From: Larimichthys crocea
Lineage: Eukaryota > Chordata > Actinopteri > Sciaenidae
Reading direction: 5' to 3'
NCBI RefSeq assembly: GCF_000972845.2
Contig: NC_040022.1
Location: 19,584,713-19,648,712, forward strand
Length of the DNA: 64,000 bases
The stretch's first letter is position 1. Every line of letters starts with the position of its first letter. This document shows, in pieces, positions 50,902 to 61,495 of this stretch. The position numbers and the translations under genes are program-made. Below the pieces are notes generated by a model, which was not told where the DNA came from, ran no database searches, and saw only the letters and a list, made by a program, of their open reading frames with translations.

Positions 50902-51268
50902 ACTGGGAGAATCAGACAAAAAGGGAGACATTTATATAAAATACAAGTGAAGGAGGAGAGGCAGGACGCAGTGGAGGAGAACAAGTAATCATGGGCAGAT
51001 TAAGAATGGGACACAGCAATCTGAGTTTATGACAGACAAACATTTTGAGGTTTTTGATCTCAACTTGAGGAATTAAAAGACTATAACGGACGTGACCAGA
51101 AGGGGGCAGTAAATGCGACGACAAGGATGCCGACTGCTGTTGAAATCCAAACAACAACAACGAGAAGAAGAAGGAGGAGGAGTAATGACTTCCCGTCAGC
51201 GGTAGACCTGTGTGACATTACGGGTGAAGGAGAGACGATGTAATGCTTCACACACTCGTGAAGGAAAC

Positions 51269-54169
51269 ATGGCTTTTTCTTTTCTCCGTGCTCTGCTCCT
51301 CGTCGTCCTGACGGCTCGGGCTTCAGCAGACGGTGAGTGTTTGTTTACTTTGTGTTTAAAGCCGGATAACCGCTGTTAGCATGCTCGCTAACTACCTGGA
51401 CGTGATGCCGGCTCACCTGAGCTCGGGGTCTCTGTTTCCGTGTCTCACGTTTCGCTCGTTGTGCCGTCGTCACAGATGGACAGGTGACCTTTGTGTCGGA
51501 GCTCTCGTCCAAGCCGGCTCAGAAGCTGTCAAAGTACGGCTGGTACGGAAACGTGAGGCTGCAGAGGTTCAACATACCCGAGGACAGCGCCGTGGCTCGC
51601 TGGCTGTTCTCCGTCACCAAGGGACACAACTTCAACTGTGGACAGCACAACGTCACCATGTGAGAGCAACACCCGCCACCCCCATCTGTCTCCTCTCACT
51701 CATGTCTCCTCTCACTCATGTCTCCTCTCACTCATGTCTCCTCTCACTCATGTCTCCTCTCACTCATGTCTCCTCTCACTCATGTCTCCTCTATGTCTCC
51801 TCTCACTCATGTCTCCTCTATGTCTCCTCTCACCCATGTCTCCTCACTCATGTCTCCTCACTCATGTCTCCTCACTCATGTCTCCTCTATGTCTCCTCTC
51901 ACTCATGTCTCCTCTATGTCTCTTCTCACTCATGTCTCCTCTCACCCATGTCTCCTCTCACCCATGTCTCCTCTCACCCATGTCTCCTCTCTCCCATGTC
52001 TCCTCTCTCCCATGTCTCCTCTTACTCATGTCTCCTCTCACCCATGTCTCCTCTCACCCATGTCTCCTCTCACTCATGTCTCCTCTCACTCATGTCTCCT
52101 CTCTCCCATGTCTCCTCTCACTCATGTGTCCTCTCACTCATGTGTCCTCTCACTCATGTCTCCTCTCACTCCTCTCACTCAGTTTGTGTGCTGAACTCTT
52201 CTCCCTCTCTCTTGCAGACACATTAGATGGGGTGCCCCTCCAGTCATAAACCCAATCGGGTCAACGTTTCCCAACTCAACCCTGTGGAGCCCCTGTCTGT
52301 CTCTGATCCTGCCGGTGACCTCGCACAGCTCTACAACCTTCAACCTCTCCGATCCTGCTCCGGGCGACTGGTACGTCGCTGCCCACCTGCCTGAAGATGA
52401 TGGCCGCATAGAGCAGAAGGTTTGTATAGTAGTCAGAATCAGAAGTACTTTATTAATCCCTGCAGGGAAATTATTTACCGCAGCTCCCAAACGGTAAGTG
52501 AGATAGTAAGAAAACAAAACATCAACAATATACACCTGTACAATATCCCGTTTTAACACTATATACACATGTATAAATAACAGTTAACAGTAGTATACTG
52601 TTTTTGCTGTTACGGGTTCAGATTCTCTAAGAATTTTCCTCCCTGGTCTCGTCACTGGACGCAAACACTGTGCTTCTTCAAATAGCTTCTTTAGATTTAT
52701 TAGATTTGACAGCAGTTATTTCATTTCTGAATGTGCAAAATTTGACAGAAACTGAATAAGAATTTTTGTTTTTGCACCGAAAGGCCTGGATAAAGTGGGC
52801 CAAATGTATTCCAGATGTGCTCTGCTTGCAAATATTCCCAACCTGTTCCACCAGAGAAGGCAGATTGCCTCCGAAGTGGTCGAGCCACATTCTTACACTT
52901 TTTTTCTTGGCCTCTGTTCAGAACGCAGAATTGCGCCTGTTGGTGTGACTTTATTTACCACCAGTCGACCTTGAAAGAAAGAAAATCTTATCTCATATCT
53001 TGACTTTTGTGTGTGTGTGCATTAGTCTCCCATTCTTTTACTGTTTATCTCACTACTGATAGTCACCTGTGAAACACTTTGAGGTGCTTGATTAGTTTAA
53101 GAGAGTTCATTTCTCAGTTTACTGTGTATTTTTCTACTGTAAATGTTTAATGTCTTGATCTCTCTCTCTCTCTCTGTTAGGGCTTTCCGTCCTGTTCCTA
53201 CTTCTTCCAGCCTCAGCTATCAATCAGGAGAGCAGTGGACACACCCACGTTACAGCAGGGAACATTCCTCCAACAGACCGCAGCCCCTGACCAACCTGCA
53301 CGCCTTAAGTTAGTCTTTTATTCCCTGTAGTCCCACCCTTTGTTCTGTTGTGTTTTTAGATATAAGTCCACTGAATGTATTTGTGTCTGTCTCAGGCTGT
53401 ATGTTCCAGAGTTCGCCTCCTCTCTCTCCGTCTCCGTGGCGAACTGTTTATCGGGGGACGGAGTAGACGGTGGAAACTGTTCTCTGGTCCTCAGGCTCGG
53501 CTCCGTCTCTCTGCAGCATGGCCCGGTAACAGTGAACTGCTCAGGGACTGGCTGCTCTGCATCTCTTTCCAACCCACCTTGGGACGCCTGGTTACGAGTT
53601 GTCGTGGAAAGCAACCAAGACAACCGTACCGTGACCTTTAGTGTTGTCTCAAACTACACAGGTGAACACCGAAACCCTTTCGAGTGCAAGTTTCAGACTT
53701 TGTATCTCTGATCTAATCTATCTGTGTGTGTGTGTGTGTTTGTCTACCTCAGTGGGCTGTAAGCCAAAAAGTGTGGGTCTCAGGGCAGACGATGATCTAA
53801 ACAAGCTCCGTGGCAACAGCAGCTATATTAACTCAACACTGGCAGGCAACAGCACAGTGGTTACAGACACCGTCGCCTCTAGCAAGGAGTCAGTATCACT
53901 GTTGACACCGTTGTTGGCGTCAGCGTGTGTGTGGAGCATCCCTGTGCTGCACGAGGAGGTGGATGTTCTGTCTGTCCGCTTCACTCCCGTTAACGGGCCC
54001 AACGTCAGCGTTACAGATACAAACCCCACACTGCTCACCTACCCTCTGCCCACACAAGCCACCGGTGGTACACTCAACCTACAGCTCACACTCAACACAG
54101 TGAGTACCACCGACGTACCACACACGCTCACATACAGTATGATAAAGTTATCGAGAAACTGTCTTTGAC

Positions 54170-54216
<47 letters not shown>

Positions 54217-55644
54217 CTAATATAACCCTGGGGAACAGCAGCAGTGTGGTGGCCTGTCTCTCTCCCTGGGTGCCAGTCCTCGAACTCAACCACTCTCAAC
54301 CTTGTCGCACAGGTAACACAGCCAGGAACGATTTGTACACATTGACACGGAGGAGGTGATTTATTAAACACCGGGAAATGACTAGCGTAGCTGAATTTAT
54401 CAGGCAACGCCAAGATAGATTATCAAAAATGTAGATATGGAAATAGCGATGGTGTTCTGCTTAGTGCTTCCTGGTCTAGTGTTATAAAAATTAGGGTTAC
54501 ACAGTTAGTTGGATGTTTTAACTTATACAATGTTTGTTCCTATTTATTACATGTCCTTTGGGCACTTTCCTTTATTGCTGTTTTCCTGAGACTGGCAGGG
54601 TAAGGTAAAGTTCAGGTGAATGTATAAACAGAGGGATTCCAGAACAGGGGCAGGTCAGAGAGGTGACATCTAGATTGGTGATATACTGGCTACTCATTAG
54701 GGGATATGTTGAAGTAAGCTGTTTAAATGCATTATATGCAAATTGACTGTTAACAATTTACAGGGGTTGAGACAGCCCATCTTTAGGAAAATGTATAAGA
54801 ACCAACTGTCAGAGCTCCTCAGGGAGCCTTTTTCTCTGTAACCCCTTTAGTGTGTTGCACTGTGAAACGCTCTTCTTGTACAAGAACAATAAATTCAACT
54901 TAAACTTTGATGCTTTGAATCCGATCCTCCTTATTTAAGGGTTTTTCTTTAAAATTCCCGTAACATCTAGTTTCCAATTTCACTATTACCCAGAAATGAT
55001 CAGAGGCGTATGTATGAGGAAATAGGTGTTATTTCGAAGAAGTATGAAATCTTAGACACAAAAGCGCAAGAAAAAAATCTAACTGAAATTTGATGCTCTT
55101 GTATCAGATGTGCATTAATCAGATCTCTTGGAATTGAACTGATTTCACTGGCGTCTTCTCCTTAACTCCATAACCAAGCCGAAAACTTCACTTAACATCT
55201 TATTTATTTATTTATTTATTTATTTATGGTCTATCTGCAGCTTTGTTCGGAGGATATGGTGTTCACGTGAATGCCAGTGTTCCTAAAACTGTCATCAGGC
55301 TGCCTTTCCCTCACTCAACAACATGGTACCTCACTCTACAGCTCACATGCAACGGGTAAGCATGCAAATGTTTCATGCAAAGCTGCGGGATGTCACACAC
55401 TTGTGTGTGTATACTTACGACATTGTTCTCAGTTTGGAGTTTGATGAGATATTGCTGTCTTGTTCATTGTTTTGTGTGTTTGTTTTTTCTTGCAGCAGTG
55501 ACTGTGGTAATACATCACTGGTGTCTGTTGTCCCGGAGGTGTTTGTCAGTGCCTGTGTAGAGGACTGTGGGACATACGGAGAATGTAGACTACTGAGATC
55601 CTACAGCTATCTGTATGCTGCCTGTGTCTGCAAGGCTGGTATGA

Positions 55645-55675
<31 letters not shown>

Positions 55676-57635
55676 CCACACACACACACAAAGGTACTTT
55701 GCTTTGACTTAAATAACGAAATAAATATCTATCTTTACTCATACTAAAATGAAGTGTCCTTTCAGTCCTTGTAATTCTTGTCATTGTGTGCGTGTGTGCA
55801 GGTTGGAACGGTTGGGGCTGCACCGATGATTCGACAGCTCAGTCGTACCGTCGCCAGTTGACGGCAACCATGCTGCTCACGTTCAGTAACCTGTCCTTCC
55901 TGCCTGCCATCGTGGTGGCCATCAGACGCTGGTACATCACCGAGGCCTCCGTCTACCTCTTCACAATGTTCTTCTCCACGGTAACGCACACACTCGTATG
56001 GACACAAATGGACTTGTGCACACACGTGGGAATACTTTGCCTGACATAATTCCAAGAAATCACAGCGAGGATCTCTTCCTCGGTTACACTGTTCGAACAC
56101 TCGGGAGCTGAAACTAAACAAACGCATGTTTGCTTGGGTCATCGCACTTTTCAATGAGACAACAAGGAGAAGGATGATGTCAAGGAAAACCTGCCACAAT
56201 TTTTAGGCAGAAAACTATTTTATACTAATTACTATTTTATACTCATTTTATACTAAACTATTTTTATACCTAATTCCTAATATACTGTCAGGTAATATAC
56301 ACAATATGTGTTTTATACCTAATTCTATGTAACACAAAGAAGTGCAAAGTAGCTACGTGATGCAAAAAAAATAAAAATAAAAATGAAATAATACTATCAT
56401 ATTTATCAATATTAATTTGAGCGGTGGATGCATTAACTGTCTCGTTTCATCTATTTCAAGATACAAGACTTCATCTTGCTCTTTTACAACCAGGTGTGGC
56501 AGCAAAAATGCCGACTAGTGTCTGTTTACCATCTGTTGCTATTTATAGAGTCGTTAGGTAGAGCCTCGATTGCAGATGACTGCAGTAAGAATCCAGACCA
56601 AATTAATCACACATGGATACATGCATGCCATCCATGACCATGCGTTTTTTACATTTCTGTCATAAGCAGATTTTGAGGAAAAAGTTCTACATGTGGCAGA
56701 TTGGTCACCATAGAAACGTCTGTGTGTACGTGTGCAGAAGCAGAGCACACAATGTGAGAGTTAATTCCTACTTCAGCCGGCGCTTTTGTTGCATTAAAGT
56801 GTTTTTTTTTTTTTCATATTCTAGTTCTACCATGCATGTGACCAGCCTGGCATAGCTGTAATGTGTATAATGGAATACGATGCCCTACAATACTGTGACT
56901 TCCTGGGCTCAATCTGTTCCATCTGGGTCACCATCCTGTGCATGGCTCGCATCAGAGACACATTCAAATATGTAAGCTGCTGATTACTGCCTTTATTTCT
57001 CATATACTTTCATCACACTTTAAGTGCTACAGGTTGGTTAATACGGTCTTTGTGTGTGTGTGTGTAGACTCTGTTTATGTTCGGGACTCTTCTGATAGCC
57101 ATGTCAATGCAGCTGGACCGCAAAGGTCTCTGGAACCTACTTGGACCCGTCCTCTGTGCCATACTGATCATGGTCACTACCTGGGTAAGAGCCACGCCAC
57201 GATACTACAGAGAGTCTGAACAACATCTGAGGGTTGATGAAACTCTGTGCAGTCACACTTTGCTGAGGTTTGCTGAATCCACATCTGTTTTGTTGACAGG
57301 TGTACCGAGGGGTGCGGCGGCGACATTGTTACCCGCCTTCTTGGAAACGCTGGGTGTTCTACCTGATTCCCGGCGCACTCTGCGCCCTGATCGGGGTATG
57401 CTTGTACATTTTTGCCGAGACGGAGGGCAACTACTACTACACACACTCACTGTGGCACATCCTGGTGGCCACCTGCGTTGTGTTCCTGCTGCCGCCCAAA
57501 GAGAAGGAAAGGGAGACGGAGGGCTGGAGCAGGGGCTGGAGCTGGAGCTGGAACTGGAGCTGGAGCTGGAGACCACGGGTTTGTGGGTACACGCTCTGTC
57601 AGAGCAGCAAGGACGAACTCTACACTGTTACATAG
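51269..57635 (+). CDS. pgap6: Post-GPI attachment to proteins 6 (TMEM8A)
   Basis: Thirteen exons: 51269-51332, 51476-51659, 52218-52419, 53181-53308, 53396-53661, 53753-54099, 54216-54312, 55241-55355, 55496-55638, 55802-55980, 56825-56971, 57068-57184, 57300-57635. They give 774 aa (human 771). It is a cell-surface GPI-specific phospholipase A2 that releases proteins such as CRIPTO. Order: signal peptide (1-20), a large extracellular region with many N-glycan sites, an EGF-like unit (about 488-522; GTYGEC, GWNGWGC), then a seven-pass CREST domain. CREST residues are present: Ser in FSNLSFLP (544/547), STFYHACD (His578, Asp581) and HSLWH (712-716). The cytosolic tail has a Trp-Ser repeat (739-753) before CGYTLC. 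Adjacency to rgs11 supports PGAP6 over TMEM8B. Confidence 0.93.
51687..52185. repeat. Minisatellite filling pgap6 intron 2
   Basis: About 30 units based on the 16-mer TCTCCTCTCACTCATG, with variants TCTCCTCTATG (11), TCTCCTCACTCATG (14), CACCCATG, CTCCCATG and TGTCCTC forms. It occupies nearly all of the 558-bp intron 51660-52217. The array lacks stop codons in all three forward frames and so generates long false open frames. Confidence 0.95.
52428..52490 (-). mobile_element. LINE/SINE 3' tail fragment
   Basis: GTCAGAATCAGAAGTACTTT and ATTAATCCCTGCAGGGAAAT, read in reverse, give the familiar fish retroposon tail ending in TAATAAAGTACTTCTGATTC. It lies just after the donor in pgap6 intron 3. 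Confidence 0.55.
54171..54213. repeat. (TG)n microsatellite at a splice acceptor
   Basis: About 21 TG units run directly into the acceptor (gtgtag) of the pgap6 exon at 54216, replacing a normal polypyrimidine tract. Confidence 0.93.
54480..54965 (+). mobile_element. Solo LTR in a pgap6 intron
   Basis: It begins TGTTA and ends TAACA. A perfect 5-bp duplication, TCTAG, flanks it (54475-54479 and 54966-54970). Inside are a TATA-like TGTATAAGAACC (about 54793) and AATAAA (about 54889) in the order expected of an LTR on the + strand. It is 486 bp long. No internal region is present, so it is the product of LTR-LTR recombination. Endogenous retrovirus or Gypsy-type cannot be decided from this alone. 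Confidence 0.75.
55195..55227. repeat. (TTTA)n microsatellite
   Basis: About eight TTTA units shortly before the acceptor of the pgap6 exon at 55241. Confidence 0.9.
55653..55690. repeat. (CA)n microsatellite
   Basis: CA repeats with one CCCA interruption, directly after the donor of the pgap6 exon ending at 55638. Confidence 0.9.
55981..56824. other. pgap6 intron 10
   Basis: An 844-bp AT-rich intron. I see nothing in it beyond repeated TTTTATACTAA-like words at about 56215-56330. Confidence 0.55.
57520..57572 (+). repeat. Hexamer (GGAGCT)n repeat within pgap6 coding sequence
   Basis: Repeats of the GGAGCT/GGAACT type in the last pgap6 exon, in frame, encode alternating Trp and Ser. Confidence 0.9.
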
Positions 57636-57776
57636 GCGGGCCGGAGAAAGGAAAGCAACTAGACGTTGATTGTTACACAACACTACAATCATTCATGTAA
57701 GGTAATAAGACAAAAAACAAGCACAGGGTGTCTGCTCATGTTCAAAACTGACACTTTAAAGTTGATTAATTTGTTG

Positions 57777-57782
57777 AATAAA
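57777..57782 (+). terminator. pgap6 polyadenylation signal
   Basis: AATAAA 142 bases after the pgap6 stop. Confidence 0.7.
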
Positions 57783-59688
57783 GCATTAAAGTAGACCTAT
57801 ATTCTAATAGGTCTACCATGTTTGAATAAAAACTTAAACACTTAGCTCACAGACATCCTGAAATACACAAATGACCCAAATCAAACCTGCTGAAACCTCC
57901 AAGGTGGTCTGTTGCACCAGCTTTCACCAACCTTCAGGTAGCATACCACCTCATGACCTCATGACCAGAAGTTTGTACATATTGTGTATGTACATATTTT
58001 ATTAGGTTAGAGCATTAATGTTTGAAATATTTATAAAACGAGCACTTTGTGGAACAGTTTTAAATCTTTATAGCCAGCCTGTCAATGAGTCTGCTGATCA
58101 AATATAATGTTTATAGTTAATGTAAACACCACTCGTTCGTGTGCCGCCTTGTGTTTTCATTTTTTTTTCCCCCCACGGGCCTGGGCAAAATTTTAAAAAT
58201 GTTTTGATCCATTTGAGGTGCGCTTGATTTTCATCTGCGTAATTGGACAAAACGACTCAGAGCCCACTTTCTGGCTTTGTTCAGGAACTTTCCATCATTT
58301 AAGATGATCTTCATCAGCAGAGGAAATGAGCTTGTTATCTTTAAAACCCAGCAACGCCGAACACAAAAGAAAAAACAAATAATAGATATCATTCCAAACC
58401 AGTAAACCGCTCTCCATGTCTTTCCATAATGTCAAACTCGGCTACTTTCTTCCATGTTTCTGTGCGACACCTTCTCAGCCACGAGCCAGCTGTAATTCAG
58501 GGGCTTTTCTTTGAGCGTACACGTGAACACGTGGACAAATCAAAGTGTAGTAGTTTGATACACATACAGTGCCTTCTCATTCTTTAAAAAAAATACTGAA
58601 CATGACAGGACGTTGTGTTCATGTACAGATATATATGCAGCTTGTAAACTGGATGACTCTGTCTTTTCTTTTCTTGTCTATTCTCTGCTCCCACTCTAAA
58701 ATGGTACGTTCATTCTGAAGCACTTTTCTGATTAATAAGCTGATTCCACTGCGTAATGTACATAGCCCATATGTGTATGAATGGGCACTTTATGAATGTA
58801 TATTCAGACTACTGTGTCCAGTGCCTCCTCTTGCCTGAATCTTTCTGTGAATGAGTGCAGTCTATGTATTGTATGAGTGTATGTGTGTGTTGTCTCCTGC
58901 TGCAGAACGCTGTCCCTATGTTCTTTAATGTAAGACCCATACGATGTCTTTTTGTCTCATACTGTGATGATTTTCTCATTGTGATTTTGCACAAGTTCAA
59001 ATTGAACATTTCTGTCACCCTTACATAGCCTTCGTTTCATTGTTGAAATTGATTTTTTTTCTTGTGAGACATTGCGAATCACTTTATTTTGTTAAATGCA
59101 AGTACGTAAGGGTGACCTATCACAACAACATACTGTAGCTCTCGTTGCTTGTACGGATGAAGAAATGTAATGTTCCATGTAAAACATGATATTACTTCCT
59201 TTTTAAAATACCCAAAGCATTTAGCCCACCCAAATTAAATCTGTTGTATAAAGGAAAAAAAGGGCTGATACGGTTTTTCATTCCTCACGCACTCACACTC
59301 ACAAAGAGAGGATGGAGAATTGAGGGAAGCGGATTATCATAATCCTCGGAAATATAAAAGTGCTTGTTTCAAGTGTTGAAATACACATTTCACTGTGTCG
59401 TGCGTGCGCTTGTGTGTGAGAATATATATATATATCTTCCCTCCATTAGTAAATGTAATGGGCTCTCTGGTCCTGCAAAGCTGACACAGATCAGTGGTAC
59501 AGATTAGCAGACAAGCTGAGCTGCTCGCTGTTGACTGTTGTCTGACAGTCACAATCAAAGCAACAAAGACTCACATATCCTGACTTGTATTCTAATATGA
59601 GACAAAGATTTAGGTCCGACGTTTCACATAATGCAACTAAATAGCATCCTTCATAAGACACATTTTCATGTCAAATCCAACTCAAAAT

Positions 59689-60083
59689 TAGAGCCCAACC
59701 TATAAATCGCTCTGTGATTTTGGCCTATTGTAGAAATATCAGTATTGTGGTATATGTTATCTGATATGCACCGATCTGAAAACAGTTTTTTTCTTCTATT
59801 AAATAATGCAGAACAAATTGATTGTGGTAATATATTGATGTTGCTGCAAAGTTTCTCCAGCAGAGTGCGCTGTGATTCACAATGCTGAGGCCAGCAGCAC
59901 AGAGTGGCAGAGAAGAAACAGCTCTCAGCTGTATTTGTAAAATGATTTGACGATTTGATGTTTATTTCATTTCAGTATTTTTCATTCTTCAATTAATTAA
60001 TTGTAGCCATTTGAATACTAGTCATGTTCATTTAAAATGTGTAACACACAATCCATATCAGTATGGATACTGGTCAGGCTCTA
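59689..60083. mobile_element. hAT-like MITE
   Basis: The left end TAGAGCCCAACCTATAAATC and the right end in reverse TAGAGCCTGACCAGTATCCA are imperfect inverted repeats. GATATGCACCGATCTG inside is typical of a fish element. Flanking 8-mers match at only about 5 of 8, so it is an old copy. Confidence 0.5.
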
Positions 60084-60949
60084 CCCAAGACTTTAGATAA
60101 CTCCTTCACACCCATAGAAGATATTATGCAACTCTTTTCACAGGTTTAGCAATCCTCCTTATGGCGTTTATGTGTAAAATCTGTGGTGTGTCCCCCTCAT
60201 TAAAGGGATAAGAAAGTACAAATATAAATTTCTTTTTTGAAATACTGGATTCTTCATCTTTTTTGGCCATCAGCTTTAAATAAAGAAGGAAAACACTTTG
60301 AACAGCTGACAACTTGTGTTCACACTGAGATGAAGAGTAGATCTTGAGTGGGAAATACTAATTCACAGTCAGTATGAACGCTTGTGTGATATTTTGACCA
60401 CATACAGCCAGTGGGGGGAGCAAGTCCAGTAGAAGAAACTTCAACTCACCTGGACCAATGAAGAAAAGAAGGGAGGTAAAATGTAAAAAGATTATTAGAT
60501 AAAGAGGACAGGTGTAAAAATAAGTGTGTAAGTTCAGACACAATTGTGGAGGGGACAGATGGCACTGTCCGAAACAGACCTGAGCCAATGTAGCACTGGT
60601 TTTTAAGCTTCTGGATGTAGGTATAAGTTATATAATTAATATTAATAAGCTCTATAATTCAATGCTTCAAATTTCAGAGATGAGGAATATCTCAGTGTCA
60701 AAATCTGTATTTGATTTTTAAATCAAATTGACTTTAAATACTAAAATAATCCATGTAAAGACTTTGTGCTTACAGTAGACCCAAAGGCTACAAAGAAACA
60801 GAACATGTGATCAAAAGAGTAGTAAAGAATGAGGGAAAGCCAAAGGAAAAGAAGAGGTAGATTTCAAAATAAAAGCCTGATCACTCACATAGTTTACCAC
60901 AGCATGCAGAGCGGAGAACACAACACAACACCGAATGCTGTTGTGATAT

Positions 60950-60955
60950 TTTATT
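60950..60955 (-). terminator. Possible rgs11 polyadenylation signal
   Basis: TTTATT on + reads AATAAA on the minus strand, about 540 bases after the rgs11 stop. Confidence 0.4.
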
Positions 60956-61495
60956 GGGATGAAAACATGCTCGGGCAAAAATAACAGCAACAACCATCAG
61001 AAAGTGAAGCTCTGGCGTGGAATGAACAAAACAAGCAAACTGTACGATAATCACAGACATGACAACCGTTTGCCTGAACCTGATTATTTTATATGATTCT
61101 ATATAAAAGCTGCTGGGGGAGAAAGAAAGCTTTGGAGAACAACAGGACATACTTTCTGGGCTGAGATGAGATGTGGATGCAGGATGACTATGCTGCATTA
61201 AACTCTAACAGTAGGACTAAAAGCTCTTTTTTCCCTCTGCTGTTCACTGCTTGTGCTCTGGAAATAAGATACGATGCTCCTGAGGTATGCATTAACACCT
61301 GTGCTTTGAGAGGAGGCTCTAACGTTGAAATCCTACCCCTGCTAATGTTGCAGTGGTGAAAGAAACGCTCTGGCTTTCACATGGACAGTTAGACTTGAAA
61401 GAAAAAGCAGAGGAGAACTCCTTGGGTGGTTGCTATGGTGACCAACAGAGAAAATGGAGGTGATTGAATCTGACACTTTTTTTTAAAGACCGGCA

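Larger units (their letters stand above)
57800..61490. other. Space between pgap6 and rgs11 (convergent)
   Basis: 3.7 kb without a credible coding frame. It includes the rgs11 3' UTR at its right end, a hAT-like repeat (59689-60083) and AT-rich unique sequence. Confidence 0.6.

Noticed and set aside
51687..52185. CRISPR-like appearance of regularly spaced repeats
   Set aside because: Units are contiguous without unique spacers, and the genome is eukaryotic.
51381..52249. Long open frames of 281, 203 and 158 residues rich in SPLTHVSSHSCLL
   Set aside because: They are translations of a 16-bp minisatellite in pgap6 intron 2. The unit is not a multiple of three and lacks stops in every forward frame.
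57077..57700. 207-residue frame with Glu-Leu repeat
   Set aside because: It is the wrong frame over the last pgap6 exons. The frame with CREST motifs ends at 57635.
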